The notes under the pieces were generated by a model that had not been told where the DNA came from, did not search any database, and saw nothing but the letters and a program-made list of their open reading frames with translations. A stretch of DNA of 64,000 nucleotides from Thelonectria olida (taxonomy: Eukaryota; Ascomycota; Sordariomycetes; Hypocreales; Nectriaceae): NCBI GenBank assembly GCA_020736575.1, contig JAGPYM010000085.1:1-64000 (forward strand), read 5' to 3'. Position 1 is the stretch's first letter. Every line of letters starts with the position of its first letter. This document shows positions 36,319-48,374 of this stretch, piece by piece. The position numbers and the translations under genes were made by a program.

Positions 36319-38380
36319 TGGGTATCTTTTTCGTTCGGTAAGAGATCAAAGTGTTTGGTCTAAGCTGTGATTTTTTGTTGGTTTTTGGTATATTGAGAGC
36401 CTTTACTGGTCTCCTGGACCGAGGTGTAAAGGTGTTGATGGTGAAATCTTATTTAGCGATAAATGTTCCAAGAAGGTTGGTTCACTGGCGCATCTGAGAG
36501 CGGAGATGAGTGTGAGGATAAGAATAACTAAAAGTAAACCAGTGAGACTTGAGGTAATATATAATCCAAGAGATGTAGGGCGATGAAGGCCAATTCAATA
36601 TTGAGCGCCATGTTCGAGTTCAAGGATATTCTCTGCTGACATGAGTTTCAAAATCTCTCCACGGTGATATCATAGTGCTCGAAATGCTCCAAAGGAATAA
36701 CCTCCGAATCTTCCCGGATGACTGGAATAATCAAGAGGCCAGCACGTCCCTTACGAATGCGGAAAATGGAATGTTTGATACCGGACATCGTTAATATTCC
36801 GGCGTTTAATCATGAGATATTCGACAGGAAAAGGGCCATCGCTTGCGAACTCAACCCAGACCATCCGCGAGAGAGACTTTGCTGACCCATAGAGACCCTT
36901 GGATAGGGTCTGCGGGAATTAGTTTTGATAGACCCTGGATCGTTGACACCTTCGGACGACCGACGCGAGGATTGTTGATAGTCCACTTCGGGAAGTCGTC
37001 CATACGGTGATACGCATTTACAGGGCTGGCTTCGCAGAGACATGGATGATTCCATGAAACGGCGATGGAAAACAATTCACTCATGGCCTGTGCTTCTTAA
37101 TCATCGAAGAATAATATTCCCCCGAAGGTATCCTAGAAACAGAAGGCCCGCGGCAACTAAAGAACTGTTCCGAGAGAACGGCAGATGTTGGTCACAGAAC
37201 AAAGCTTGGTCAAAGCTTGTTGCATGACATGGAACTCGAAGCTATTCGAGACTCTCTTGGCATTACTGTCAGGCCTCTCGCCGTTCCAAAACTCTTGGTG
37301 TGCAGGGCGTTTGTGGGGAGATTCTTGGCTCCACGATCGTGAGAGGGCCACGAGTGGGGGTCGTCCGCTTGCCCCGGTCCTATTCCAAGAAACAAGTCCC
37401 TTCGAAATCCGAGACGCGAAGGACACGATGAGACCTGGCAAGGCGAGTTAAGTCCGTGGTGGGATGATAGCTGTACATCGAGCTACTGAGCAGACCGTGA
37501 GGTATCCCGAGTCTTGACTTTTCCATACCCACATGCCTGATCTTCTCGGCGTCTACCGTATTTACTCAGTAAATTCGGATTTGCCGGCGCGTCCGCTAAG
37601 GCAGACTTAAGCAAGCCTGCCTATTAACTAAGCTTTGGTAGGAAGTAAAAGCTACTCATTAGGTTTGAGTTCAGGCAGCGGGTTTGAAGCCTTATTATGT
37701 TCTATTGATCTTTGTGGCGGCCATGCCTTCAGGCTGGTAGGATTCATTAGAAAACCTTAAAGATTTTCTTCCTAAATGAGGCATGCATAACCGTGCCTTA
37801 GCGACTACGCCGTCAAATCCGAATTTGCAGAGATAATACGGTATCTCCTGTTTGTCGTAAAAGGCTCGACTTTGGTAACTTCAGAGGTAGCCTTCATATC
37901 ACGTCACTTGATAACCCCGTATGATAAATATCTCCTGGACTGTGGTAAGATGCCACTTGGCGTAGTTCCCATAAATAGAGTGAGTGGTTGATCAAGGCCT
38001 CTGTGAAATATTACTAGTTCGTGAGGAGACTCACCGTCTTTTTGGTCTGACTGATGGTCGTTCTTGGCACTCAATGGTCGTTCTTGGCACTCGATGGTCG
38101 TGCTTGGCATTTAATTTGGTCCATGAAGTTACCGAGTTCTTACCGAAATATCTTCCGGGGCATTTCTTCGTTCTTGCACGCTATTTGCGGAGTGACCGGG
38201 AGGCCCAGGATATATCCTAGCAGTTAATAGTATTAGCACTTGATAAACTCTTGGCGCTGGATAAACGGCGATTGTTCACGCCACTAATAGTAACTGTTTT
38301 CAAGTAAAATTATAGCAGTTGATAACGCGCAGCGCCTCTCCCAATCTCTAGGATAAGTTGCAGGATTAGGTATTACTATT
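36319..38380. other. Intergenic, no gene recognised
   Basis: The first 400 bp are the promoter and leader of the permease. Further on are only short overlapping frames up to 94 codons without recognisable content, and a 3-unit tandem repeat at 38053-38112. An isolated relic cannot be excluded near 36810-37450. Confidence 0.45.
38053..38112. repeat. Three-unit 20-bp tandem repeat
   Basis: GATGGTCGTTCTTGGCACTC occurs three times in a row, the third with small changes (GATGGTCGTGCTTGGCATTT). Confidence 0.85.
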
Positions 38381-41300
38381 AGTATAACTTTTTACAAGGC
38401 CCGGCTTAAAAGGGATAGCAAGCCTGTGTTTTATTAATTTATATTAAGGTTATTTTAAGGAAAATAGCAGCCTTTTAAGCCCAATTTAAAACTTAAAGTA
38501 AATTTAATAATATAATAATTAGCTTTTATTTTCTAATACTAATAAAAGGATATTAACTACTTTAGCTTTTATATTAATTATATTATTATTATTTATATTT
38601 TTAATAATAATATAATTATTTAATATTTAATATTAAGCATTTCTAATTATAAGTAGTTTATAATTATAAATATTATTTTATTATAATATTTTTTTATATA
38701 TATAAGCTAATATTTAATATTTTAATATTATATTATAATATATTTATATTTTATTAATATATTTAAATATAAAAAACTCTTTTTTATATACTTATTATTT
38801 TAAATATAAATAAGCTATTATTAAAACAAAATAAAAGAAAAAATAAAAATAATAATATTTTTATTTTTTTTATACTTTTATAAGTTATAATAATTTAAGA
38901 AAGGTTTACTTAATAGGAACTTTTATATTAAAACTAATTGTAAGCCTTATAAAAAAGCTTATTATAATAGATATAAGGCTAGGGTTTAGCTTATATTAAC
39001 TTCTATTATATATTTAAATTATTAGCTTTTTTAATAATAGAAAATAATAATAATAAGTTATAATAATAAATATAATTATTTCTTTTATTAATTTTAAAAA
39101 GATTAAAATAGTTATTATATTAAAATATTATAAATAAATATATTAAAATCTTTTTATTAGTTTTATTATAGTATTTTCTTATTATTTTAAAACTATTTAC
39201 AAAGATTATTAAATTATATTATTTTAAGTTTATATATAAATAAAAATAGTAAAATTCACTTAAATATAAAAGTTGTTTTTTATAAATATAAGTAAATAAA
39301 AGTAATATTATTATTTAATTATTATTTATTAAAATACGCTTAATATATTATAATAGTTAATATAAAAAAGGCCTAGCTTTATATATATTATAATAAGCTT
39401 TTTTAAAAAGCTTATAATTAGTTTTTAAATAGAAGTTTTTATATTAACTAATATAAATATACTATTAAAAGTAATATAAAAAATTAATTTAATTCTTTTA
39501 AGCTATTATAATTAAAGTAAAAAACCTAATATATAAAAGAATAATTTTAAGTCTTTTAATAAAAAGGTTAGCTAATTTAATTGCTTTTTAATTTAAATTA
39601 AAGTTAATAAATTTAATTAAAATAACTAATTATTTTGTAAAGAAATATAAAAATATAATTTAAAATTATAATTTTAAAAGCTATTATATATAATTATAAT
39701 AATTTAAATATTTATTTAAAAAGCTATAAAAAAAGTTTTAAAATAAAAGATAAGTTAAATAAATAAGTAAATATATAAGTTAAAAAGTAAAAAGAGTTAA
39801 AAAAGTTAAATAAAAAAGAAAGTTTAAAACTAAATTAAATAAATTTAAAAGTAATTAAATTAATAAAAATAAATAAAACAATTATAGAGAAAGATATATA
39901 AAAAAGTTAATATAATAATAAAAATTACTAGTTATAAAGTTTTTTAAATATTATAAGTTTTTTCTTTTATATATTTTTTTTTAAAAGTTTAATAGCTTAT
40001 TTTATATATAAGTATTTTATTTTTATAACTTTTTATAATATTATATTTTTTATTTTCTTTTTTAATTTAAATTATTAATTAGTTTTATTATAACTTTTTA
40101 TTTTATTATAATTATTATAATTAAACCTTTTAAATATTATATTATTTAAAATATAAATAAATTTAATTTATAAACTTTTATTTTATATTAATAAAAAGGT
40201 TTTTAACTATTAATTTTAATTAGTATTATCTTTTAATAATAAGAATGTTATATTTTAAATAATAAAAAGACAAATTATTTTTCTATTTTAACTTATAATT
40301 ATTTTATTAATTTTTAAATATTAATATTTACTAATTTAAAAGGAAGGCTAAGTTTTATTATAATAAAAAAGAAAGAAATAGTTATATTTTCTAATTTAAT
40401 AATTAAATTATATTAATAGCTTACTTTTATTTTTATATCTTTTAGCTTCTAAATATTATATAATAGTTATTTAACTTGTTTTAACCTTTTTATATAAATA
40501 AGTTTAAAAATATACCTTTTTATAATTTATTTAAAAATAGTTAAATTATTAGTATTATATAAAAAGAATAATATATTAATATTTAAAAAAAAAATATAAA
40601 TATTATAAAAAATATATAAACTTTCTTATTAAATTTTTAAGCTATATTATACCTTATTTTCTATAATATAAAGGATTTAATTATAATTATAAAAGAACTT
40701 ACAATATTTAACATTTTATTTATTTATTATATAAATAAAATAAATAATTAAAATGTTTTATATTTTAACTATTTTTATTATAATATAAATATAACTATTT
40801 TATAATATATTAATATAAGTTTTAATTATATTATAAAGTTAAAAATAACTTATTATATTAAATAGTTTATTATTTATTTTATTAATTATAATAACTATTA
40901 TTAAAAATTAGCTATTTTTAATAAAATAGCTAAGTATTTATTTTATTATAATAGCTTTTCTATTAGTTTAAATAAATAATAAAAATATAAACTTTATATA
41001 TTTTATTAAATATTTATTTTAATAAATGCTTTATATAATTTTATTATATTTTACTTTTTTATTTATTTTTAAAAGAATAATTAAACTTATAATTATATTA
41101 TTATAACTAATATTTTCTTAAATATATAAATTTTAATAAGAGCTAGTTATATATATTTTATTTACTTTTATTAATTTAACTTTTTATTTATTAAAATAAG
41201 TACTATTAAAACTATTAATTTTACTTTAATAAAAGGCTAACTATTATTAAATATATTAAATACTATTATAGAATTTGTAAACTATTTAAAAAGTTAAATA

Positions 41301-41466
41301 TAATTAAAGTAATTATAAAATTATTTTAAATATTAAATTTAATAAAAGTATTTAATTAACTTATATAAGTAACTAATTATATTAAAATATATATTATTTG
41401 TATTTTTAATAAGCTTATTTCTAATATTTAATAGCTAAAAATTATTATTACTTTTAATTAATACTT
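38380..41466. repeat. AT-rich RIP-like block F
   Basis: AT-rich decayed repeats, including R1 at 38895-39060, an inverted R1 piece at 39350-39440 and inverted R2 at 39620-39930. No coding potential. The right edge is abrupt: within 20 bp of 41470 the sequence changes to ordinary GC content and stays so to the end of the window. Confidence 0.85.
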
Positions 41467-41478
41467 TTACTCAATAAA
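41467..41478 (+). other. TTAC(N7)A motif at the AT/GC junction
   Basis: TTACTCAATAAA matches TTAC-N7-A, the target and border motif reported for several Starship elements inserted by DUF3435 recombinases. It sits exactly where AT-rich block F ends, 394 bp before the start codon of the DUF3435 gene. A match by chance in AT-rich DNA is easy, so the position is the main argument. Confidence 0.45.
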
Positions 41479-41871
41479 CCGAGAAAGCGCTGCTGGGGCC
41501 GCCAAATCGGGTGGAAAGTGCCGCTGTTTTTAGAGGCGCTTGCAGTGCGGGGGAACTGCAGAGCAGCAAGAGAGCGAGAGGTACTATATACCTATGTCCA
41601 TGCCTACTACACGGACCACCTGCACATGCCGGGATCCTTTTTGGATCCTCCCAATTTTGGGATCAATTTCTGGACTCTCCATCAGTCCCACAAACCGTGC
41701 CCTATTTCCCGCCGTCATGTTGGTATCGCGAGTCTTCGCAACCGCCGCCTGCCATAAAGGGCGGCAACGACCTCGCGCCCCTTTTCCCTTCCGTCCCCAT
41801 CATCTCGTCAGCGCAAGACAACCTCCCCAAACCTCGCGAGCGTTGCTTATCCGTCACCGAATTTTTCCCAA

Positions 41872-44541
41872 ATGACATCGCACGCTCCTTCGGCCTCGCG
41901 CATGGGCACGAAGAGAGATCACAACGCCTTTCTCGAATATTTCGCTACCCACGAGGCGCAGGACCGAGCTAAAAAGCAGAAGGAGACGCTCTCGGTTGAA
42001 CAACACGCTGCTCATCGAGCGCAATTGACCACCGTTCTCTTCATCAAACCAAGGTACGCTCACGAAACTCAAGTTAACGTTTGCGGGATCTTCAAAAAAT
42101 GGCAGCGGTATGGCCAACTATTCCCTCGTCCCTTTACGAGACTTACCACGTACTGATTTTGATCGATGCAGATACTGCAGCGAGATGAAGGTGGGTGACT
42201 GGAAGGCGACGATCGAGAACCTCAAACGTGAAACGACGCAAGACTTTTTCCTATTCATATGCGAGAAGTACAATATCTCCTCATGGAGCACCGGCAAGGT
42301 GTATATTCGTCAATTCCAGCAGCTATATACTACGTTAAACGGTCGCTACATGGACCGCAACGACTCTAAGGAGGTATACAAGGTATGGGGCATCTCTTTC
42401 CATTGTCTTCGCGCAACACCTTACTAGCTGTTTACTGCTTGACCCTGAATTTGGGCCCTTCTGATGTGTATCAAGTATTATAATAGCGTTCTGATTCCTC
42501 GATTCGACCATCAACCGCCGAACAAGGATGGCAAGCCGGTGTTCAATGTCGACAGTCTACGTCTTCACGTGACGTTTAATATCGCCTTCGACATGAAAAC
42601 CTTCCCCGGCGAGCGACACCGCCTCAACATGCACGGCTGCTACCAGCTCCTTTGTTATACCGGAGCACGCCCTGCCGAGCTCGTGAATGCCGTGCGGTCG
42701 AAGCCGAAAGATGGCTCCGGTGGAGTGCTTTTCGGCCGCAAAGCTGTTCACTCAACCCCGGATGATGATGCAGACCAGGCGCCGGCGTTGGATAAAGACT
42801 CCAAAATACTGGACGACCTTCTTGCTCAAGAGACCGTAGTACGCGGACGTCCTAAGGCCCTCTGCTATGAAGACATTCAGATGATGATCGTGCGCCATCC
42901 TATCACCAAACGGTGCATACTAGCCATGGCTATCAAGTTTATCCACCATAAGGGCGCTGATAATAAACCTAAGCCGTATGTGTTTTTTTTTCTTTTATAC
43001 CGGTCTTCATCCCTAGGTATTAGGCATCTTGTATACTAACTATTCTAGGACTATTTTCTACTTCACGCCTGCTAAAAAGCTCGCCTTTTGTGCTGTTTCG
43101 ACAATCCTCGCTCTCGCCCTCCATGATGAAGCATTCGATGCACCGAGCTTGATCAATGCTTCCAGCGTCTTTTCCAAGGCCCCGCCGCGATTTAAGGATT
43201 GCCTCCCGCTCCGATGGAAGGTATCCAAGCTGAAAATACCGATTTTCCGTCGCTACCATGGCCATACTCTCTCGGCCGACGAGCCCATGGAGTATACCAA
43301 GCTTAGAGATGATATGGGTCAGCAGAGTCTCGACTTAGGTAATGAGAAAAAAACAACACCTAGGTTCGCTAGGAGAGGTACCGCAAATGCTGTTAACGGT
43401 ATGTTTTTATACAACCCCCATAAGGATGGGACGTGGTATCGAATGAGGTCATGGCTTGGGATTGGGCTGACATAATTCATTCTTTCTAGGAGACGCACCT
43501 GATCCTGTCCGTGACCAGATGATGCGTCACGATCCTGCATTTCTGACCTTTCAAAACGCCTACCTGAACGAGATCCTCAATTTCGACGTTCAGAATGCCT
43601 TCCTGGAAGAAGAGAAAGAAACCGAACTCTTCCGCATGTTCGCCTATGTTAGCCTTACTCGCGATCCCCGTGCGACTGCAAATATGGTTCCCCCAGAGGT
43701 GTGGGAGAATACTCCGCCAGACCCGGAAATTATCGAACTTGAAAGGCAACTCGAGGAACTCAGAGGGGGTAGATATCGCATTGAGGGTCATGAGCACGAG
43801 AAAGAGATTCGACAGCTTAAACGTACCATCGACAATAAGTGTGCACAACACAAACTGCGTGTGGTCAAACGATATCGCGAATTCTTCTTCTATAATGCAC
43901 CGACCTGGGATATCGAAAGACAGGCGCGAGGGGAAGAAGAGGAGGAGTACGTGGAACCTGAGATTGATGTTTCCATTCCCGAACGTGCCAGGCTCGCGAA
44001 ACTTCTCTGCAAGCAGCCTGATAATTTGACCGAGGAGGAGGTCTTCCAACAAAGGATCAAAGCCATCGATCTCATGGTCGCTTTATGCGATAAACGGGAG
44101 ACAGTGAGGCGGAAACACATCCAACAGAAAGCTCGAAACGCTCTGCCTATCAAGCTTGAATCGCCTGAAGGGAAATACCGTTCAACTCCTAGCTGTTTCC
44201 CTCTTCTCATGGAAGCGACACAGTGCCCGGACTGCTTTGGCGATGAACGGCTTTCGTTGGAGGAGCGGACGTTCTTATACTGCCGTTCCACGGTTCGAAA
44301 TGATCACTTTGATGATTGTCACTTGCCAGAGCGGGAGCGCGTCGAGCATCGTGGAGAACCGATCAGATGCGAACATCCCAAATGTAGGAGTGAGAAGTTC
44401 GATCATTTAGACCACTTTCGGAGACACGTTCAAAAGACTCATGGGGTCAGTCTCCGATCCTCGGTGCAAGTGAGAGAGAGACGATCGCGAAAAGCTAGGC
44501 ACCGTCAAATGGTGAAGGGTAATCGACAAGCACAGATGTGA
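41872..44541 (+). CDS. DUF3435 tyrosine recombinase, possible Starship captain
   Basis: Five exons: 41872-42107, 42172-42382, 42476-42975, 43049-43398 and 43490-44541. All introns are GT..AG and 64-93 bp, and together they give one open frame of 782 residues. It belongs to DUF3435 (PF11917), the tyrosine recombinases related to Cryptons that mobilise Starship giant transposons. Candidate catalytic residues can be placed: Arg214 in LLCYTGARPAEL, Arg424/425 in TPRFARRGTANAVN, His446 in MMRHDP and Tyr457 in FQNAYLN. The fingerprints SLPLRWK-like (CLPLRWKVSKLKIPIFRR) and LALALHDEAFDAP are also typical. A C2H2-like finger closes the protein (Cys726, Cys731, His745, His750). The gene is intact, not RIP-damaged, and is the first gene after the AT/GC junction, reading away from it, as a captain should. 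A second ATG at 41902 is also possible. Confidence 0.85.
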
Positions 44542-46296
44542 TTGCCCCCCTTTTGTGGAAAATCTCTTTTCTAGGTTTTAGGTTGAATTGATCTTAGAAA
44601 CAGACACGAGTCGTAGACAACAGATCAGTGTAGAATGAATAGAAGAACCTTGAGAAATTCGATTGTGCCTAACTTTAAATGACCCCTTAGTACGTAAACA
44701 ACAGGGATAATGATAATGCAAATATTATACTGCTAATGCTAATGTGTCACAATCCGGTCAGTTCCCAACAGGTAAGACTAGAAGATTCTAGGTTTATTTT
44801 GGGCGGGAACGATCAGGGCGTCAAGGTCTGAGCAAAGTAGGAGGCGTGCAAGTAACTGTAGTGGTAATGTGCTCAAAGTAGTTGAGTGTAACCAAGTTGT
44901 ATTGAAAGCTGAGGAAGCTTGGATTCTACTTTGGGTGCAAATGAATTACAGTTGCAGGTTGTGATCCTTGTCTTGGATCACGGTTTGACTTCGTGATCCC
45001 GTGGTGATCGGGCCACTGAAGTAGGGCAGTTGTTAGGAGTAGGGGGCGAGTGCAGCTCGTGGCATTTAATTCTTCGTTCTACCACACACAGCGCCAGCAC
45101 ACCAAGCTATTGGCATACTAAGCTGTTACACCGACTTCAATGGCCACTCTCGCGTTACGATAGCGATGCTGTCTAAAGACTCTGAGTTCTCGAACGCTCA
45201 GTAATGTAGTCTTACTTAGCTTCCTCACGAAAACACTTAGTTATAGTTCCAATATAAGGGCAATATATATCCAGCCCTTATCAGGAGAACCCAGATAAAT
45301 TCTGCTCGTATGAGAGCATTATTTCAATAATTCGGACAACTCCATGTTGAGTCAGCAGAAGATAGCCAATAGATTGTTGGGATATATGAAGCAAAACATT
45401 AGTATTATTTAATTGTTAATTGAGTACGAGAACGTTCAGTAAACTTTCCACTGAAAACCTACTCGAGCGACTAGCATAGTGTGGAGACAGCGAGTTTACC
45501 TATCCGATTAACTTCGGCTGTTAGTCAGATGGGCACGGTATCGTCCACTATAAGGTGTCTATGCCTGATTCAAGCTATCTAGGTGCTTAGAATCTGCACT
45601 CTGAGAGCGCAGTAGGCAAAATCATATGTTAGAAAGATGCGCGATTGCAGAGCAATGTCTTCTTGTGGAGACTTGGCTGCAACTAGGATATAAAGCAAAT
45701 GGAATAACTTGAGTAATTATGGAAGTAAGGATCTTAGGCGAAGCCCACTGTGAATTATCCAAATATTATGAATAGGGTTATGAACATCCCAGACCTACCC
45801 ACTTCTTTCACCGCCTACTCAAAAGACTACCGTTCAAGTACGTCCAGCTCACCGCTTGCCTAATCCGCGTCGCATTCCAAACGGTGATTAGTATAGACTT
45901 ATGCATCGGCCAGTTTGGGACTATAACCATTTTCGGGCTGTATATAGTTATATTGATCCATTTCTGGCCACGCCAACAAAACTTCTGATGAGACGACCCT
46001 CCCTCAAATTCCGGTAAAACATTTCCAAACAGCCGTGGAAGGAAATGGGTGTTTATTCAGTTCGTATGGATCGGACGCAAAGCACTGTCCAGAAAGTATG
46101 TACATGTGCCGGAAGAGGACTTGTAGATGGGCGTACTTGATTTTAAAAGCACATGTATTCCGTAATACATATTGTTCGGTCTTAGTTTTCTTGTATTATT
46201 CCTTTGCAAAACTACCTTTCTCAATCATTTTCTGAAACGCGATGAGGTAGTCGCACCGCTCAAGGTTTCCGCAATCCTCGAGCTCGACGACTAGCC
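44542..46296. other. Long intergenic, nothing recognised
   Basis: 1.75 kb of moderately AT-biased but not RIP-like sequence with no reading frame above 60 codons. No tRNA or repeat is recognised. It would be a place for non-coding RNA or regulatory sequence between the recombinase and the HMG-box gene. Confidence 0.55.
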
Positions 46297-46922
46297 ATGG
46301 ATCCCGCCGCAGATCAAGGCATGGTTTTGTATACTGCCTTACTCAATGATACAACTTCTATTTCTGAAGGGCCCTTGTTACATTATCCCTCAATGGTAAG
46401 AATCATATTCTCCAAACTGTGATCACGACCAATCCCTCACATCCCGTCTTTCAGCCAAGAACCTTTCAAGATTATTACTGCCCGGGTTCTGCTGACGTTG
46501 AATATACGTGGACCGAGTGGCTTGAAAGCGATTGGTTGTTGTTTCCGGATATACCGGATCCGATCGAGCAGCCCGAAGACGTATCGAACATCGCATCACC
46601 GGAATGTCATAAAGTTGATGTCCTTAGCAACTGTGAATTTTCGCCAACGTCAATACACAAAATCGAGCAATATGTGCAGCGGACCCTAGAACAAAGGCGC
46701 CTAGAAGCAGCTGGCGGCAAGGCCAAACGCCCACCAAACGCCTTCATTCTCTATCGAATAGCCTTTCGGCATGCAGCTGAGCAGGTCTATGGCACTAAAC
46801 TTCAACAAGTCGTTTCGAAGATATGTGGAGAGAGTTGGCTCCGGGAATCAGAACAGTTGCGGACATGGTTTAAGGCATTAGCTATCACCGAGAAAGCGAA
46901 TCACGAGAAGAGTTTAGCTTAG
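46297..46922 (+). CDS. HMG-box protein (MAT1-2-1-like)
   Basis: Two exons, 46297-46395 and 46455-46922, with a 59-bp intron (GTAAGA..TTTCAG, phase 0); 188 residues. The last 66 residues are an HMG box: AKRPPNAFILYRIAFRHAAE, then SKICGESWLRES and FKALAITEKANHEKSLA. RPPNAFILYR followed by the SKI-GxxW helix is the wording of the sequence-specific MATA_HMG class (MAT1-2-1 and relatives), so the role is DNA binding in the nucleus. The box stops right after helix 3; the basic tail usual in the class is missing, and a transposon-like repeat begins within about 100 bp. The first 120 residues are acidic and unrecognised. The gene may be slightly truncated. It is not in a mating-type context here. Confidence 0.75.
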
Positions 46923-47019
46923 CAAAACACCTGAAGAATATGGTCTGTGGTCTGTATTATCGGGGGCGAAATCGGATTCCTCCTTTAGTAGTCTCTTTAA
47001 AGAAATATGCATGCACGGC

Positions 47020-47218
47020 GCGATACAGTCATCTATCACTGTAATTTTGCCAAAAATGGCCAAAACTAGTGCGAATATGTCCCTGTCGTATTCCAACAAT
47101 AACAGCATATCAGTGCCTTGGCATTCGGGCATCAACAACCTGGGCTACGAGCAACTTCTGGCCGCCTACCTCTGAAAGGTCATCCATAATTATCCAGAGT
47201 CCATTTCTGACCGAAGCC
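47020..47218 (+). mobile_element. MITE copy 1 (right part lost)
   Basis: Matches 54400-54610 closely: both contain CCTGTCGTATTCCAACAATA, CAGTGCCTTGGCATTCGGGC and a CCATAATTATCC-like stretch. The left terminal repeat is worn (ATACAGTCATCTATCACT against GCGTCAGTAATCTATCACT), and at 47219 a second element of the same type begins. No coding capacity. Confidence 0.6.
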
Positions 47219-47371
47219 TACGTTCAGCGTCAGTGTTTGAGCTCTGAAATTTCTCAAAATTTTGCTAATTTTAGCGACTGGCGCACTGTCTTTGTACGGT
47301 GGAACCGCGCGTAATTACCGAGAGCGACCAGAAACGGACACAACTACAATGCTAAATTACTGACGCTGAAC
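47219..47371. mobile_element. MITE copy 2 with perfect 13-bp inverted ends
   Basis: Begins GTTCAGCGTCAGT and ends ACTGACGCTGAAC, which are perfect inverted repeats, about 150 bp apart. The interior (TTTGAGCTCTGAAATTTCTC, GGTGGAACCGC, GAGCGACCAGAAACGG) recurs at 51008-51188. It is non-coding and abuts MITE copy 1. No clear target duplication is visible. Confidence 0.7.
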
Positions 47372-47450
47372 CTGCACCTCAGTGTACAGTAACCACGGGG
47401 AAAACGCAGAGAGCAACGGAGCAGAAAGGAAAGCACAATCAAGGAACAGA

Positions 47451-47600
47451 CGCAGTATGGGCTTCAAGAGACAGGTTACAATTCGGGCAAGGCAAGACAA
47501 GGTACAGTATGGGCTTGAGGAAATGCGGACACAATTTGGGCAGTGTATGGCACAGCATGGGCTGGGGGAGACAAGGACAAAAATTGGGCAATGTATGCAT
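47451..47600. repeat. Three diverged units of about 50 bp
   Basis: Units start CAGTATGGGCTTCAAG, CAGTATGGGCTTGAGG and CAGCATGGGCTGGGGG, near 47453, 47503 and 47552, each ending in a TTCGGGCAA/TTTGGGCAG/TTGGGCAA-type string. Confidence 0.55.
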
Positions 47601-47769
47601 ACATTAGTAATCAGTGCCCTTTCGGCCAAAAAGCCGCCGGGCGTAATAAATTGTATTGTATTGTATTGTACAGTAACGGATTGGGCAATGTATGCATGCA
47701 TTAGTAATCAGTGGCCTTTCGGCCAAAAAGCCGCCGGGCGTAATAATTTGTATTGTATTGTCTTGTAAT
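47585..47769. repeat. Direct repeat of about 87 bp, two copies
   Basis: 47585-47672 and 47683-47769 are nearly identical (TTGGGCAATGTATGCATRCA, CCTTTCGGCCAAAAAGCCGC, then TTGTA repeats), differing at about five positions. The core CCTTTCGGCCAAAAAGCCGCCGG can fold into a small hairpin. Confidence 0.8.
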
Positions 47770-47789
47770 GGTGATATATTTAGATTAGC

Positions 47790-48085
47790 TGGACAGCTCT
47801 GGTCCTGGGACAGCTCTGGTCCTGGGACAGCTCTGGTCCTGGGACAGCTCTGGTCCTGGGACAACTCTGGTCCTGGGACAGCTCTGGTCCTGGGACAGCT
47901 CTGGTCCTGGGACAGCTTTGGTCCTGGGACAGCTCTGGTCCTGGGACAGCTCTGGTCCTGGGACAGCTCTGGTCCTGGGACAGCTCTGGTCCTGGGACAG
48001 CTCTGGTCCTGGGACAGCTTTGGTCCTGGGACAGCTCTGGTCCTGGGACAGCTTTGGTCCTGGGACAGCTTTGGTCCTGGGACAA
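47790..48085. repeat. 17-bp minisatellite, about 17 units
   Basis: The unit ACAGCTCTGGTCCTGGG is repeated head to tail with rare variants (CTTTGG for CTCTGG, AACTC for AGCTC). The unit is not a multiple of three, so every frame cycles through the same 17-residue peptide. There is no stop in several frames on either strand, which creates long false reading frames. Confidence 0.92.
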
Positions 48086-48374
48086 CGGACGGTGAAAGAA
48101 GTGGATAGAACGTGCACAAGGAATTCACCCAAGATTCTTGTTTGCATAAGCATGCTGCAGTTGCCTGTTTGCCGAACTGTATACATGACAAGTGCGGTCT
48201 CAGATTACTATGCTGGTCTTGCATCCTAGTGAATAAACTAACTGCACACAATCGTCGTCTTAATTAGAGATGGCTTTCATGAAACCTTGTTGAACGTTCT
48301 CGAGCTCAGTTGGTCATTGGCACCTTAGGGAATTGTTCATGGGTGGGAAGAGCTGATATGGAATCAATCCTTGC

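Noticed and set aside
43486..44052. 188-codon minus-strand frame
   Set aside because: Lies opposite the last exon of the DUF3435 gene and has no features of its own.
47604..48251. Open frames of 100-215 codons on both strands
   Set aside because: Produced by the stop-free 17-bp minisatellite; the translations are pure repeat cycles.
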